35,537 nt of DNA, from positions 1 through 35,537 of the forward strand of contig NZ_AUEZ01000079.1 in assembly GCF_000426245.1 (NCBI RefSeq), written 5' to 3'. Numbering within the stretch: position 1 is the first letter of the stretch; the number at the start of each line of letters is the position of its first letter. The DNA is from Bradyrhizobium sp. Ai1a-2 (lineage in GTDB: Bacteria; Pseudomonadota; Alphaproteobacteria; Rhizobiales; Xanthobacteraceae). Position numbers and translations under genes: made by a program. Below, in pieces: positions 15,407 to 23,327 of the stretch. Under the pieces are notes generated by a model. It was not told the DNA's origin and made no database searches. It saw nothing but the letters and a program-made list of their open reading frames with translations.

Positions 15407-16807
15407 TCATGCTGCGGCCTGCGCGCGCTTCCTCAATAGTTCCGCCGCGATCTTCAGATCCTCGACAAAGCGTTGATATTCCCGCGCTTTCGCATCCTCA
15501 TCGGGCAGCCGCAGCAGATAGGAGGGGTGCACCGTCACCAGCGCCTTGACGCCGTCGGCGAGATCGATCAGGCGGCCGCGGTTCTTATTGATCGGCGTGA
15601 GCTTGTTGAACACGCATTGGGCGGCGGTCGCGCCCATCGCCACCACCAGGTCCGGTTTGATCGATGCGAGTTCCCGCTCATACCATCGGCGGCAGGCCTT
15701 GATCTCCGGCGTATTCGGCTTCTGGTGCAGGCGGATCTTGCCGCGGGCTAAGAATTTGAAATGTTTCACCGCATTGGTGACGTAGACTTTCTTGCGGTCG
15801 ATGCCGGCCTCGTCGAGCGCGCGGTCGAGCATCTGGCCGGCGGGACCGACGAACGGCTTTCCGGCCAGATCTTCCTTGTCGCCCGGCTGCTCGCCGACCA
15901 GCATCACCTGCGCGCTTTGCGGACCTTCGCCGAACACGGTCTGGGTCGCTTGCTTATAGAGATGGCAGGCGCGGCAATCCGCGGCTTCCTCCCGCAGCGC
16001 GCTCAGGCGGTCGGCGGCGCGGCGGATCATGTCCGGTTCCGGCGTGTGCGGTTCGGTTTCGGCATAGTCCGTCGCGCTCCCTGAGGCGTCGGCGCTTTCG
16101 CTTTCGACCTTAATCGTCAAAGCCTCCGGCAGGTTCCTCGATTTCTTCGCGGCGAGCCGGGCCGGGTTGAAGATGGTGGCGTAATAATGCTGCCAGATCT
16201 CCTCCAGCCGATTGCCTGCGGGCATCCCGGCCTCGCTGACGCCTGGCGTGATCGACACCGCATGTCCATTCCAATGCGCGCAGACATCCGATGTGAGGAT
16301 CGACCAGGGCATGTCGGCAAAGCGGCTCGCGAAGAAGGGCGCGGCCAGTTCCACGACATGATGCTGCGGCTCGAACCAGGCGACGAAATGCGAATTGTGC
16401 TCGCGCCCGATCTCGCGGAAGCGGATCGACGTCCGCATCCGCTGTACCTCGTGATGCACGGCCTTCGCCATCGCATGGATATGCGCGACCTCGGGATCGT
16501 CGGCGATGTCGAGCAGGTCATGGTCGCGGCGCAGGCGCCACAACAGGCGATAGAGCAGGGCAAAGCGCTCGGCATCGCGATGCAGGATCGCGGTTTTCGC
16601 CAACTCGACGAATTTGGCCGGCACATTGAACGTGCCATGCGGCGGCTCGAGCGGCGTTTCGGTCGTCGCTGTTTCCGGCAGATCGGGCCCGCGGCCGCGC
16701 ACGGTCCAGGTCACGTCATCCGGCGTCACGTCGTTCAATACCAGCGCCCGCGCCGCCGTGCGCCAGCCGTCGAAATCAGTCTCGCTGCCCAGGATGATGT
16801 GGTGCAT
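15407..16807 (-). CDS. DUF4130 - UdgX-type uracil-DNA glycosylase fusion
   Basis: The 466-residue protein starts at ATG 16807, after GGAGGAAG. The N-terminal half (to about residue 235) is a DUF4130 domain (putative DNA metabolism protein, TIGR03915 type). The C-terminal half, from about residue 260, is a family 4-like uracil-DNA glycosylase with four Fe-S cysteines (C278, C281, C372, C398), motif GEQPGDKEDLAG, and HPSYLLR (H427). It has the UdgX insertion loop ARGKIRLHQKP; known UdgX carries KRRIH, whose His bonds covalently to the abasic site after uracil removal. His361 is kept, while two other loop positions differ. The gene is divergent from the LexA-controlled imuA-imuB-dnaE2 cassette. 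The radical-SAM partner usually linked to DUF4130 is not in this window. Confidence 0.88.
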   Translation of the reverse strand: MHHIILGSETDFDGWRTAARALVLNDVTPDDVTWTVRGRGPDLPETATTETPLEPPHGTFNVPAKFVELAKTAILHRDAERFALLYRLLWRLRRDHDLLDIADDPEVAHIHAMAKAVHHEVQRMRTSIRFREIGREHNSHFVAWFEPQHHVVELAAPFFASRFADMPWSILTSDVCAHWNGHAVSITPGVSEAGMPAGNRLEEIWQHYYATIFNPARLAAKKSRNLPEALTIKVESESADASGSATDYAETEPHTPEPDMIRRAADRLSALREEAADCRACHLYKQATQTVFGEGPQSAQVMLVGEQPGDKEDLAGKPFVGPAGQMLDRALDEAGIDRKKVYVTNAVKHFKFLARGKIRLHQKPNTPEIKACRRWYERELASIKPDLVVAMGATAAQCVFNKLTPINKNRGRLIDLADGVKALVTVHPSYLLRLPDEDAKAREYQRFVEDLKIAAELLRKRAQAAA

Positions 16808-16910
16808 GGCACTTATTCTTCCTCCCGTCATGCCCGGGCTTGACCAGGCCATGAAGGCCCTCATCAATCCCATTGATTTCACTTACAAATTTATCCCGTT
16901 ACCAATCCGA

Positions 16911-16941
16911 TTGACTCCTCCCGCGCAGTTGGCTTTATATT
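16911..16941 (+). promoter_or_regulatory. imuA: Sigma-70 promoter of the imu cassette
   Basis: TTGACT (16911-16916) and a -10 region TTTATATT (16934-16941) are spaced 17-19 bases apart depending on the register. The LexA box starts two bases after the -10, so bound LexA would cover the transcription start. Confidence 0.65.
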
Positions 16942-16942
16942 A

Positions 16943-16957
16943 GAACATACCATGAAC
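16943..16957 (+). promoter_or_regulatory. LexA (SOS) box
   Basis: GAAC-N7-GAAC (16943-16946 and 16954-16957) is the inverse of the alphaproteobacterial LexA site GTTC-N7-GTTC. It is 64 bases before the imuA start and right behind its -10 box. The same intergenic region is shared with the divergent UdgX-fusion gene, 136 bases away on the other side. Confidence 0.88.
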
Positions 16958-17021
16958 GAATGAGCCAGCTTCTGGTTTCTCTTCGGAAGCGAGGCCCCGA
17001 CATCTTCCTAAGGAGCGGCGC

Positions 17022-17813
17022 ATGACCAGCGCACGCCTGAGCACGCTTGCGTCCCTGCGCGGGCGCATCGAACGCATTGAGACATCCAATGAAGCGCATG
17101 CGCTGCAGCGGATCGCGCTGGGCCATGCCGGCGCCGATGCCATGCTCAAGGGCGGCCTTGCGAGAGCCGCGGTGCACGAGGTGTTTGCCGAGGGGCGCCA
17201 GGGCGCGTCCGCCACCGGCTTCATCGCAGGGCTCGCCGGGCGTCTTGCCGCGCGAAAGCCGCTGGTCTGGGTGCGGCAGGATTTTTCCGAAATCGAATCC
17301 GGCGCACTGTCGATGAACGGCCTGTCCGAGCTCGGCCTGGATCCGCGCCTTCTCGTCACGGTGCGCGCCGCCGACATCGACAATGCGCTGCGCACCACGG
17401 CCGATGCGCTCGCCTGCGACGCGCTTGGCGCCGTCATCATGGAGGTCTGGGGCGATGCGCGGCAGCTCGATCTGGTCGCGAGCCGCAAACTGACGCTTGC
17501 CTCGCAATCATCGGGCGTTCCCGCGCTGCTGCTCCGCCTGGCGGCAACGCCGCTTCCATCCACCGCGGAAACCAGATGGATCGTGCGTGCGGCGCATTCA
17601 CCGCCGGGCGCCAGTTGGAGCGCGTGGGGCGCGCCTCTGTTCGATGCGCAGCTCGTTCGCAATCGTCATGGCCCGGTCGGGCGATGGATCATGGAATGGA
17701 AATGTGATGAGTGCCTTTTCAGCGAACCGTCGGCGTATCCTCAGCCTGTGGCTGCCGCGCCTGCCCATCGATCGGATCGAGCGGCAACTGGCGCGCACCG
17801 CCTCGCCAGTTGA
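17022..17813 (+). CDS. imuA: ImuA, mutagenesis cassette RecA-like protein
   Basis: The 263-residue protein matches ImuA: a RecA-like fold without a Walker A motif, with landmarks ALQRIALGHAGADAMLKGGL, AAVHEVFAEGRQGASATGF, LVWVRQDF and GAVIMEVWGDARQLDLVASR. ImuA works with ImuB and DnaE2 in error-prone replication across damaged DNA. Start ATG 17022 follows TAAGGAG. Its last 107 bases overlap the start of imuB in another frame, which implies coupled translation. Expression should rise when LexA is cleaved, given the LexA box upstream. The last ~35 residues, within the overlap, look unconstrained. Confidence 0.9.
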   Translation: MTSARLSTLASLRGRIERIETSNEAHALQRIALGHAGADAMLKGGLARAAVHEVFAEGRQGASATGFIAGLAGRLAARKPLVWVRQDFSEIESGALSMNGLSELGLDPRLLVTVRAADIDNALRTTADALACDALGAVIMEVWGDARQLDLVASRKLTLASQSSGVPALLLRLAATPLPSTAETRWIVRAAHSPPGASWSAWGAPLFDAQLVRNRHGPVGRWIMEWKCDECLFSEPSAYPQPVAAAPAHRSDRAATGAHRLAS

Positions 17814-19467
17814 AACGGCATCGCCGCGAATTCCCACCTCTCCCCAACGGGGAGAGGTCGACTTGCACATGACCATGTGCAAGTCGGGTGAGGGGGCTCA
17901 GGTCCCACGAGAGACCGGGCCCCTCACCCGGATCGCATCTAACGATGCGATCCGACCTCTCCCTATGGGAGAGGTGAAGAAAGAGACCCCCAGCGTCGTC
18001 GTCATCAAGGAGCACAACGCGCTGGTGATCCACTCCCTCGACGACATCGCCGTGCGAAGCGGCCTGTCGATCGGTCTGCCATTGGCCAATGCCCGCGCGA
18101 TCTGTCCGGAACTGACGGTCTATGATGCCGACGAGGCCGCCGATGCCAAGACGCTCAACGACATCGCCGACTGGTGCGACCGCTTCACGCCTCTGGTGGC
18201 GCTCGATCCGCCCTCAGGTCTCTTCCTCGATATCACCGGCTGCGCCCATCTGTTCGGCGGCGAGCGTGCGATGCTGCAGATCATCTGCGGCGCCCTGGCG
18301 AGGCGCGGCTTTGCCGTCAGCGGTGCGATCGCGGCCACCTCGGTCTGCGCGCGCACGCTGACGCGGCATTCGTCAGGCAGGATCATCGAGGATGGTGCGG
18401 AAACTGACGCCGTCGCCCCGTTACCGATCTCGGCTCTGGGAGCCGATGACGCCATCACCAAGGGCCTGCGCCGCGCCGGCTTGAAGACCATCGGCGATGT
18501 CGCTGCCCGCACGCGCCATGAGATCACGGCGCGCTTTGGTGCAGCCTTCACCACGCGGCTCGAGCATGCGCTGGGGCAGGGCGATGCCCCGATCAGCCCG
18601 CGCAAGCCATTGCCGGATTACATCGTCGAAAAGCGTTTTCCCGAGCCGGTCACGACCGAGCCCATGATCGCGATGACGCTGCAGAACCTCGCCCGGATGC
18701 TGGTTCAGGCGATGGACAAGCAGGGCAAGGGCGCGCGGAAGCTGGAAGCAGCCTTCTTCCGCACCGACGGCGCGGTGCGCACGCTTGCCGTCGAGACCGG
18801 ACGCGCTGTGACCAAACCCGAAGTGATCGACCGCCTGTTCCGCGAGCGGCTCGACGCGCTCAGCGATCCCCTCGATCCCGGCTTCGGCTTCGACCTGATC
18901 CGCCTGTCCGCCAGCCGTACCGAGATCGTGGTGCAGCAGCAGCGCGATCTCGACGCCCATGTCCACGACAATGACGAGCTTGCCGCGCTGATCGACCGCA
19001 TCGCCGCCCGCATCGGGGGCAAGCGCGTGGTCGTGCATCTGCCGGAGGATACCCATATCCCCGAGCGCGCGGCGCTTGCCGCCTCTGCACAGCATCATCT
19101 GGCCGCGGCCTCGCATGCCGTCTGGCCCGCGCGCGCCGAAGGCGAGCCGCCACTGCGTCCGCTGCGACTGTTCGAAAGGCCGGAGCCGATCAAGGTGCCG
19201 TTCGCCACCGTGCCGGACGGACCGCCGCATCGCTTCACCTGGCGTCGCGCCACGCATCAGGTGGTGCGGGTCGAGGGTCCTGAGCGCATCGCCATGGAAT
19301 GGTGGCAGCGGGATGGGAAGGTGCTGACGCGTGACTATTTCCGCGTTGAGGACGAGCAGGGCCTGCGATTCTGGATCTTTCGCGATGGTCTTTACGACAG
19401 CGAATTGGCCGACGAAGACGGCAAGCCCGTTCCTGCCAACTGGTTCGTGCATGGGCTGTTCGCATGA
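17707..19467 (+). CDS. imuB: ImuB, Y-family polymerase-like protein with in-frame repeat insertion
   Basis: The 586-residue protein starts at ATG 17707 (RRRILSLWLPRLPIDRIER) inside imuA; an upstream same-frame opening from 17497 is spurious. ImuB is a Y-family DNA polymerase relative that lacks the catalytic acids and links DnaE2 to the sliding clamp. Visible parts: VVVIKEHNALVIHSLD, RSGLSIGLPLANARAICPEL, DPPSGLFLDITGCAHLFGG, a helix-hairpin-helix region with GLKTIGDVAART, and the C-terminal domain. LRPLRLFERP could be the clamp-binding motif. Residues 43-91 are encoded by a palindromic repeat element, between the first strand and the VVVIKEHNA strand, where ordinary ImuB has a short loop. 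Without it the length is about 537. The stop overlaps the dnaE2 start (ATGA). Confidence 0.92.
   Translation: MSAFSANRRRILSLWLPRLPIDRIERQLARTASPVETASPRIPTSPQRGEVDLHMTMCKSGEGAQVPRETGPLTRIASNDAIRPLPMGEVKKETPSVVVIKEHNALVIHSLDDIAVRSGLSIGLPLANARAICPELTVYDADEAADAKTLNDIADWCDRFTPLVALDPPSGLFLDITGCAHLFGGERAMLQIICGALARRGFAVSGAIAATSVCARTLTRHSSGRIIEDGAETDAVAPLPISALGADDAITKGLRRAGLKTIGDVAARTRHEITARFGAAFTTRLEHALGQGDAPISPRKPLPDYIVEKRFPEPVTTEPMIAMTLQNLARMLVQAMDKQGKGARKLEAAFFRTDGAVRTLAVETGRAVTKPEVIDRLFRERLDALSDPLDPGFGFDLIRLSASRTEIVVQQQRDLDAHVHDNDELAALIDRIAARIGGKRVVVHLPEDTHIPERAALAASAQHHLAAASHAVWPARAEGEPPLRPLRLFERPEPIKVPFATVPDGPPHRFTWRRATHQVVRVEGPERIAMEWWQRDGKVLTRDYFRVEDEQGLRFWIFRDGLYDSELADEDGKPVPANWFVHGLFA
17833..17979. 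repeat. Palindromic repeat element inserted in frame in imuB
   Basis: 147 bases (49 codons) made of five inverted repeats in a row: 17836-17845/17849-17858, 17860-17870/17875-17885, 17886-17895/17920-17929, 17929-17939/17944-17954 and 17955-17963/17967-17975. The outermost units (ACCTCTCCCC... and ...GGGAGAGGT) are also inverse to each other. There is no stop in the imuB frame. Peptide marks are SPQRGEVDLHM and CKSGEGAQVPRET. A close relative is in dnaE2 at 22179-22308. Confidence 0.93.
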
Positions 19468-22400
19468 AGCCTGAACCCGACTATGCCGAGATCGGCATAT
19501 CAAGCAATTTCTCCTTTCTGCGCGGCGGATCGGATCCGCGCGCCTATGTGCATCAGGCGAGCATTCTCCGCATCCCCGTGATCGGACTTGCCGATCACAA
19601 CACGCTCGCCGGCGTGGTGCGCGCCTACAAGGAACTCGAAAACTCGGAAGTGACGCACCCGCCAAAGCTGCTGATCGGTTCGCGCATCGTCTTCATGGAC
19701 GGCACGCCCGATATCCTGGTCTATCCGCGCGACCGCGCGGCTTATGGTCGGCTGTGCCAGCTCCTCACCCGCGGCAAGCGGGGCGATGACATCGAGCGGA
19801 TCGAAAAGGGCGAATGTCATCTGAAGCTGAACGACCTCCTGGAATTCGCCGAAGGCCAGCTCCTGGTGCTGTCATTGCCGCATCGCTTCGAGATGGCGAA
19901 GGCGCTCGATCTGCTCGCGCGGCTGAAGACAAGCCGCACTGATGGCGTGTGGCTTGCCGCAAGCCTGCTCTATCGCGGCGACGACCGGCGCCGCCTGGCG
20001 CGATTGCACCACGTTGCGACCAAAGCCGGCGTGCCGCTGCTCGCGACCAACGAAGTGCTCTATCACCATCCCGCGCGCCGTCCCCTGCAGGACGTGCTCA
20101 CCTGTATCAGGGAGAAGACGACGATCGACGCGATCGGCAAAAAGCTGGAAGCCAATGCCGAGCGGCATCTGAAACCCGCGCACGAGATGGCGCGGCTGTT
20201 TCGCGATTTTCCTGACGCGATCGCAGAGACCATGCGCTTTGCCGACCGCATCACCTTCTCGCTCGACCAGCTCAAATATCAATATCCTGATGAGCCGGTG
20301 CCGCCGGGCAAGACCGCGCAGCAGCATCTCGAAGACCTGACCTGGGCCGGCGTCATCAAGTATTTCGGCGGTGATATTCCCGACCAACTCCGCGCTACCT
20401 TGCACAAGGAGCTCGCGCTGATCGCCGAGCTGAAATACGCGCATTACTTCCTGACCGTGCACGACATCGTCCGTTACGCGCGCAGCCAGGGCATTCTGTG
20501 TCAGGGGCGGGGATCGGCGGCGAATTCGGCGGTGTGTTACGTACTCGGCATCACCTCGGTCGATCCGACCAAGGTCGATCTCCTGTTCGAACGCTTCATC
20601 TCCAAGGAGCGGCTGGAGCCGCCCGACATCGATGTCGATTTCGAGCATTCGCGGCGCGAGGAGGTGATGCAATATGTCTACCGCCGCTATGGCCGCCACC
20701 GCGCCGCCATCATCGCGACCGTCATCCATTATCGTCCGCGCAGCGCGATCCGCGACGTCGGCAAGGCGCTGGGATTGACGGAGGATGTCACCGCCGCGCT
20801 CGCCGATACCGTCTGGGGAAGCTGGGGCAAGGGCCTCAACGACATGCAGGTGCGACAGGCGGGGCTGGACCCGAAGAACGCGATGATCGGGCTCGCGGTC
20901 GAACTCGCCACCGAGCTGATCGAATTCCCGCGCCACCTCTCGCAGCATGTCGGCGGCTATGTGCTGACGCAGGACCGGCTCGATACCTATGTGCCGATCG
21001 GCAATGCCGCGATGGATGACCGCACCTTCATCGAATGGGACAAGGACGACGTCGATGCGCTCAACATGATGAAGGTCGACGTGCTGGCGCTGGGCATGCT
21101 GACCTGCATCCGCAAGAGCTTTGACCTGATCGCCGATCACAAGGGCGAGCGCTGGGAGCTTGCGACCGTTCCGCAGAACGACAAAAGAGTCTACGACATG
21201 CTTTGTCGCGGTGAATCGCTCGGCGTCTTTCAGGTCGAAAGCCGCGCGCAGATGAACATGCTGCCGCGGCTGAAGCCGCGGACCTTCTATGATCTGGTCA
21301 TCGAGGTCGCGATCGTGCGCCCGGGGCCGATCCAGGGCGACATGGTGCATCCCTATCTGCGCCGGCGAAACGGCCAGGAGAAGGTGACCTATCCATCGCC
21401 ATCGCCGGAGCATGGCGATGCGGACGAACTCTACCGCGTGCTGCACAAGACTCTCGGCGTACCCTTGTTTCAGGAACAGGCGATGCGGATCGCGATCGAG
21501 GCGGCGCATTTCACTTCCGAAGAGGCCAACGGCCTGCGTCGTTCGATGGCGACGTTCCGCAACCTCGGCACCATCGGCAAGTACGAAGACAAGCTGATCG
21601 GCAACATGGTCGCGCGCGGCTACAATGGCGAATTCGCCAGAAGCTGCTTCGACCAGATCAAGGGTTTCGGCTCCTACGGCTTCCCGGAAAGCCATGCCGC
21701 AAGCTTCGCGCAACTCGTCTATATCTCCTCCTGGCTCAAGCGTCATCATCCCGACGCCTTCTGCTGCGCGCTGCTCAACTCCCAGCCGATGGGCTTTTAT
21801 GCTCCCGCGCAGATCGTCGGCGACGCCCGCAAGAACGGCGTCGAGGTCCGCGAGGTCGATGTGTCCTATAGCTTCGCCCAGAACACGCTGGAGGAGGGCA
21901 CCGGCAAACATTGCGCCGTCCGCCTCGGTTTCCGCCAGATCGATGGTTTCAACTGGAAAGACCTGGACGAGGAGAGGCTGAAACAGCAGCAGGCGTTATT
22001 TCGGCAGGTGCTTGCGCCCCCTCTCCCGCTTGCGGGAGAGGGTCGGGGTGAGGGTGTCTCCGCGGGCGAGAACCTTCGTGTGGAGAAAGCCCTCACCCGG
22101 ATCGCATCTAGTGATGCGATCCGACCTCTCCCGCAAGCGGGAGAGGTGGAGTTGGTCGCCCCGATGTCACCGCAAGCTCCCACCTCTCCCCAGCGGGGAG
22201 AGGTCGACTTGCACATGTGCAAGTCGGGTGAGGGGGCTCAGGTCCCACGAGAGACCGCGCCCCTCACCCGGCGCTCCGCGCCGACCTCTCCCTATGGGAG
22301 AGGTGAAGAAGCCAACGACTGGGCCGATCGCATCGTCGCGGCGCGGCAGCGGCGTCCCTTCACCTCGCTGGAGGACTTCGCCCGCGACACCGGCTTGCCC

Positions 22401-23129
22401 AAGCGCGCGCTGATCCTGCTCGCGGACGCCGATGCCTTCCGCTCGATCGGGCTCGATCGTCGCGCAGCGCTCTGGGCGGTGCGGCGGCTGCCCGACGACG
22501 TGCCATTGCCTCTGTTCGAAGCCGCGATCGCGCGCGAGCAGCCAGACGAGAACGCAAAACCATTGCCGCAGATGCCGCGGCAGGAACAGGTGGTCGCCGA
22601 CTATCAGACCATTCGCCTGTCACTGAAGGGCCATCCGATGGAGTTCTTGCGAGAGAAATTTGCAAAAGAGCGCGTCCTGCCCTGCAGGGAGATCTGCCAT
22701 CGCAACGATCGCCGCCGCGTCCGCTGCGCCGGCGTGGTGCTGGTGCGGCAGCGCCCGGGCAGCGCCAAGGGCGTGGTGTTCATGACGCTGGAGGACGAGA
22801 CCGGGATCGCCAATATCGTGGTGTGGCCGAAGGTGATGGAGCAATACCGGAAGGAAGTGATGGGTGCGCGGCTGATCCTGGTCGAAGGCTATATCCAGAG
22901 CAGTCCGGAGGAGGTGACCCACCTGGTCGCGCAGCGCATGATCGACCGCTCCTACGACCTCATCGGCCTTTCCAACGACGCGTTCAGCGCAAAGCCGGCC
23001 ATGCCCGCCGGCCCCGCTTTGGTCGAACCCCTCAACGACGACCGCCGCGACCACGGCGAAAACTCCCCGCAAAGAATCCGCCACCCCCGCAACGTCCGTA
23101 TCCTGCCGCCGTCACGCGATTTCCATTGA
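19464..23129 (+). CDS. dnaE2: DnaE2 (ImuC) error-prone DNA polymerase III alpha subunit with in-frame repeat insertions
   Basis: The 1221-residue C-family polymerase starts at ATG 19464, overlapping the imuB stop. A PHP domain occupies the N-terminus (SNFSFLRGGSDPRAYV, GLADHN). The palm has GRGSAANSAVCYVLGIT and the catalytic acids in PDIDVDF (residues 387-393, D388 and D390) plus D539 in MMKVDVLALG. Fingers follow, with NGLRRSMATFRNL and FGSYGFPESHAASFAQLVY. Next come a helix-hairpin-helix region (IVAARQRRPFTSLEDFAR) and a C-terminal OB fold (RVRCAGVVLVRQRPG, VVFMTLEDETGIANIVVWP). Residues about 852-949 come from two palindromic repeat copies placed just before the helix-hairpin-helix; without them the length is about 1120, near normal for the family. 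It performs SOS-induced mutagenic translesion synthesis with ImuA and ImuB. Confidence 0.94.
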   Translation: MKPEPDYAEIGISSNFSFLRGGSDPRAYVHQASILRIPVIGLADHNTLAGVVRAYKELENSEVTHPPKLLIGSRIVFMDGTPDILVYPRDRAAYGRLCQLLTRGKRGDDIERIEKGECHLKLNDLLEFAEGQLLVLSLPHRFEMAKALDLLARLKTSRTDGVWLAASLLYRGDDRRRLARLHHVATKAGVPLLATNEVLYHHPARRPLQDVLTCIREKTTIDAIGKKLEANAERHLKPAHEMARLFRDFPDAIAETMRFADRITFSLDQLKYQYPDEPVPPGKTAQQHLEDLTWAGVIKYFGGDIPDQLRATLHKELALIAELKYAHYFLTVHDIVRYARSQGILCQGRGSAANSAVCYVLGITSVDPTKVDLLFERFISKERLEPPDIDVDFEHSRREEVMQYVYRRYGRHRAAIIATVIHYRPRSAIRDVGKALGLTEDVTAALADTVWGSWGKGLNDMQVRQAGLDPKNAMIGLAVELATELIEFPRHLSQHVGGYVLTQDRLDTYVPIGNAAMDDRTFIEWDKDDVDALNMMKVDVLALGMLTCIRKSFDLIADHKGERWELATVPQNDKRVYDMLCRGESLGVFQVESRAQMNMLPRLKPRTFYDLVIEVAIVRPGPIQGDMVHPYLRRRNGQEKVTYPSPSPEHGDADELYRVLHKTLGVPLFQEQAMRIAIEAAHFTSEEANGLRRSMATFRNLGTIGKYEDKLIGNMVARGYNGEFARSCFDQIKGFGSYGFPESHAASFAQLVYISSWLKRHHPDAFCCALLNSQPMGFYAPAQIVGDARKNGVEVREVDVSYSFAQNTLEEGTGKHCAVRLGFRQIDGFNWKDLDEERLKQQQALFRQVLAPPLPLAGEGRGEGVSAGENLRVEKALTRIASSDAIRPLPQAGEVELVAPMSPQAPTSPQRGEVDLHMCKSGEGAQVPRETAPLTRRSAPTSPYGRGEEANDWADRIVAARQRRPFTSLEDFARDTGLPKRALILLADADAFRSIGLDRRAALWAVRRLPDDVPLPLFEAAIAREQPDENAKPLPQMPRQEQVVADYQTIRLSLKGHPMEFLREKFAKERVLPCREICHRNDRRRVRCAGVVLVRQRPGSAKGVVFMTLEDETGIANIVVWPKVMEQYRKEVMGARLILVEGYIQSSPEEVTHLVAQRMIDRSYDLIGLSNDAFSAKPAMPAGPALVEPLNDDRRDHGENSPQRIRHPRNVRILPPSRDFH
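22017..22148. repeat. Palindromic repeat element A inserted in frame in dnaE2
   Basis: The element starts with hairpin 22019-22029/22032-22042 (CCCTCTCCCGC with GCGGGAGAGGG) and ends with the similar hairpin ACCTCTCCCGCAAGCGGGAG. Between them lie GGGTGAGGG and CCCTCACCC arms and the stem CGGATCGCATC/GATGCGATCCG also seen in the imuB element. It is read through without a stop (peptide marks PLPLAGEGRGEG and RPLPQAGEVE). Confidence 0.9.
22179..22308. repeat. Palindromic repeat element B inserted in frame in dnaE2
   Basis: 130 bases nearly identical to the imuB element, in the same orientation and same entry frame (PTSPQRGEVDLHMCKSGEGA). It differs by a 6-base shorter second hairpin and by a 15-base stem (CGGCGCTCCGCGCCG) in place of the 26-base CGGATCGCATC stem. 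It is joined to element A by about 30 bases. Confidence 0.92.
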
Positions 23130-23139
23130 ATCCCGCCGC

Positions 23140-23217
23140 CGTCATTCCGGGGCGCGCCAACGGGTCCGCGCAAGGCGCGGCTCGATGACAGGCTCCGCGA
23201 GAACCCGGAATCCATTT
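23140..23217. repeat. Palindromic repeat, GTCATTCCGGGGCGCGCC family
   Basis: GTCATTCCGGGGCGCGCC at the left and ACCCGGAATCCATTTCGC at the right with GC-rich inner hairpins; a repeat I recognise from intergenic regions of Bradyrhizobium-like genomes. It follows the dnaE2 stop directly and may serve as a transcript end. Confidence 0.75.
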
Positions 23218-23327
23218 CGCAACGCACTCGGCGTTGGCGGTTTAGTCTCGAAGGTTTAGCATGTCGAAAGTCAGTGCCGTTGTGGCTGCCTGGACTATCG
23301 TTGATTTGCAACGGGCGGGAGCTGACA

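Noticed and set aside
17833..17979. Possible frameshift or assembly artefact in imuB
   Set aside because: The frame is open across the insert and the expected ImuB motifs resume in the same frame; dnaE2 shows the same pattern independently.
19872..21911. 679-codon frame antisense to dnaE2
   Set aside because: Low-complexity shadow on the opposite strand of a clear polymerase gene.
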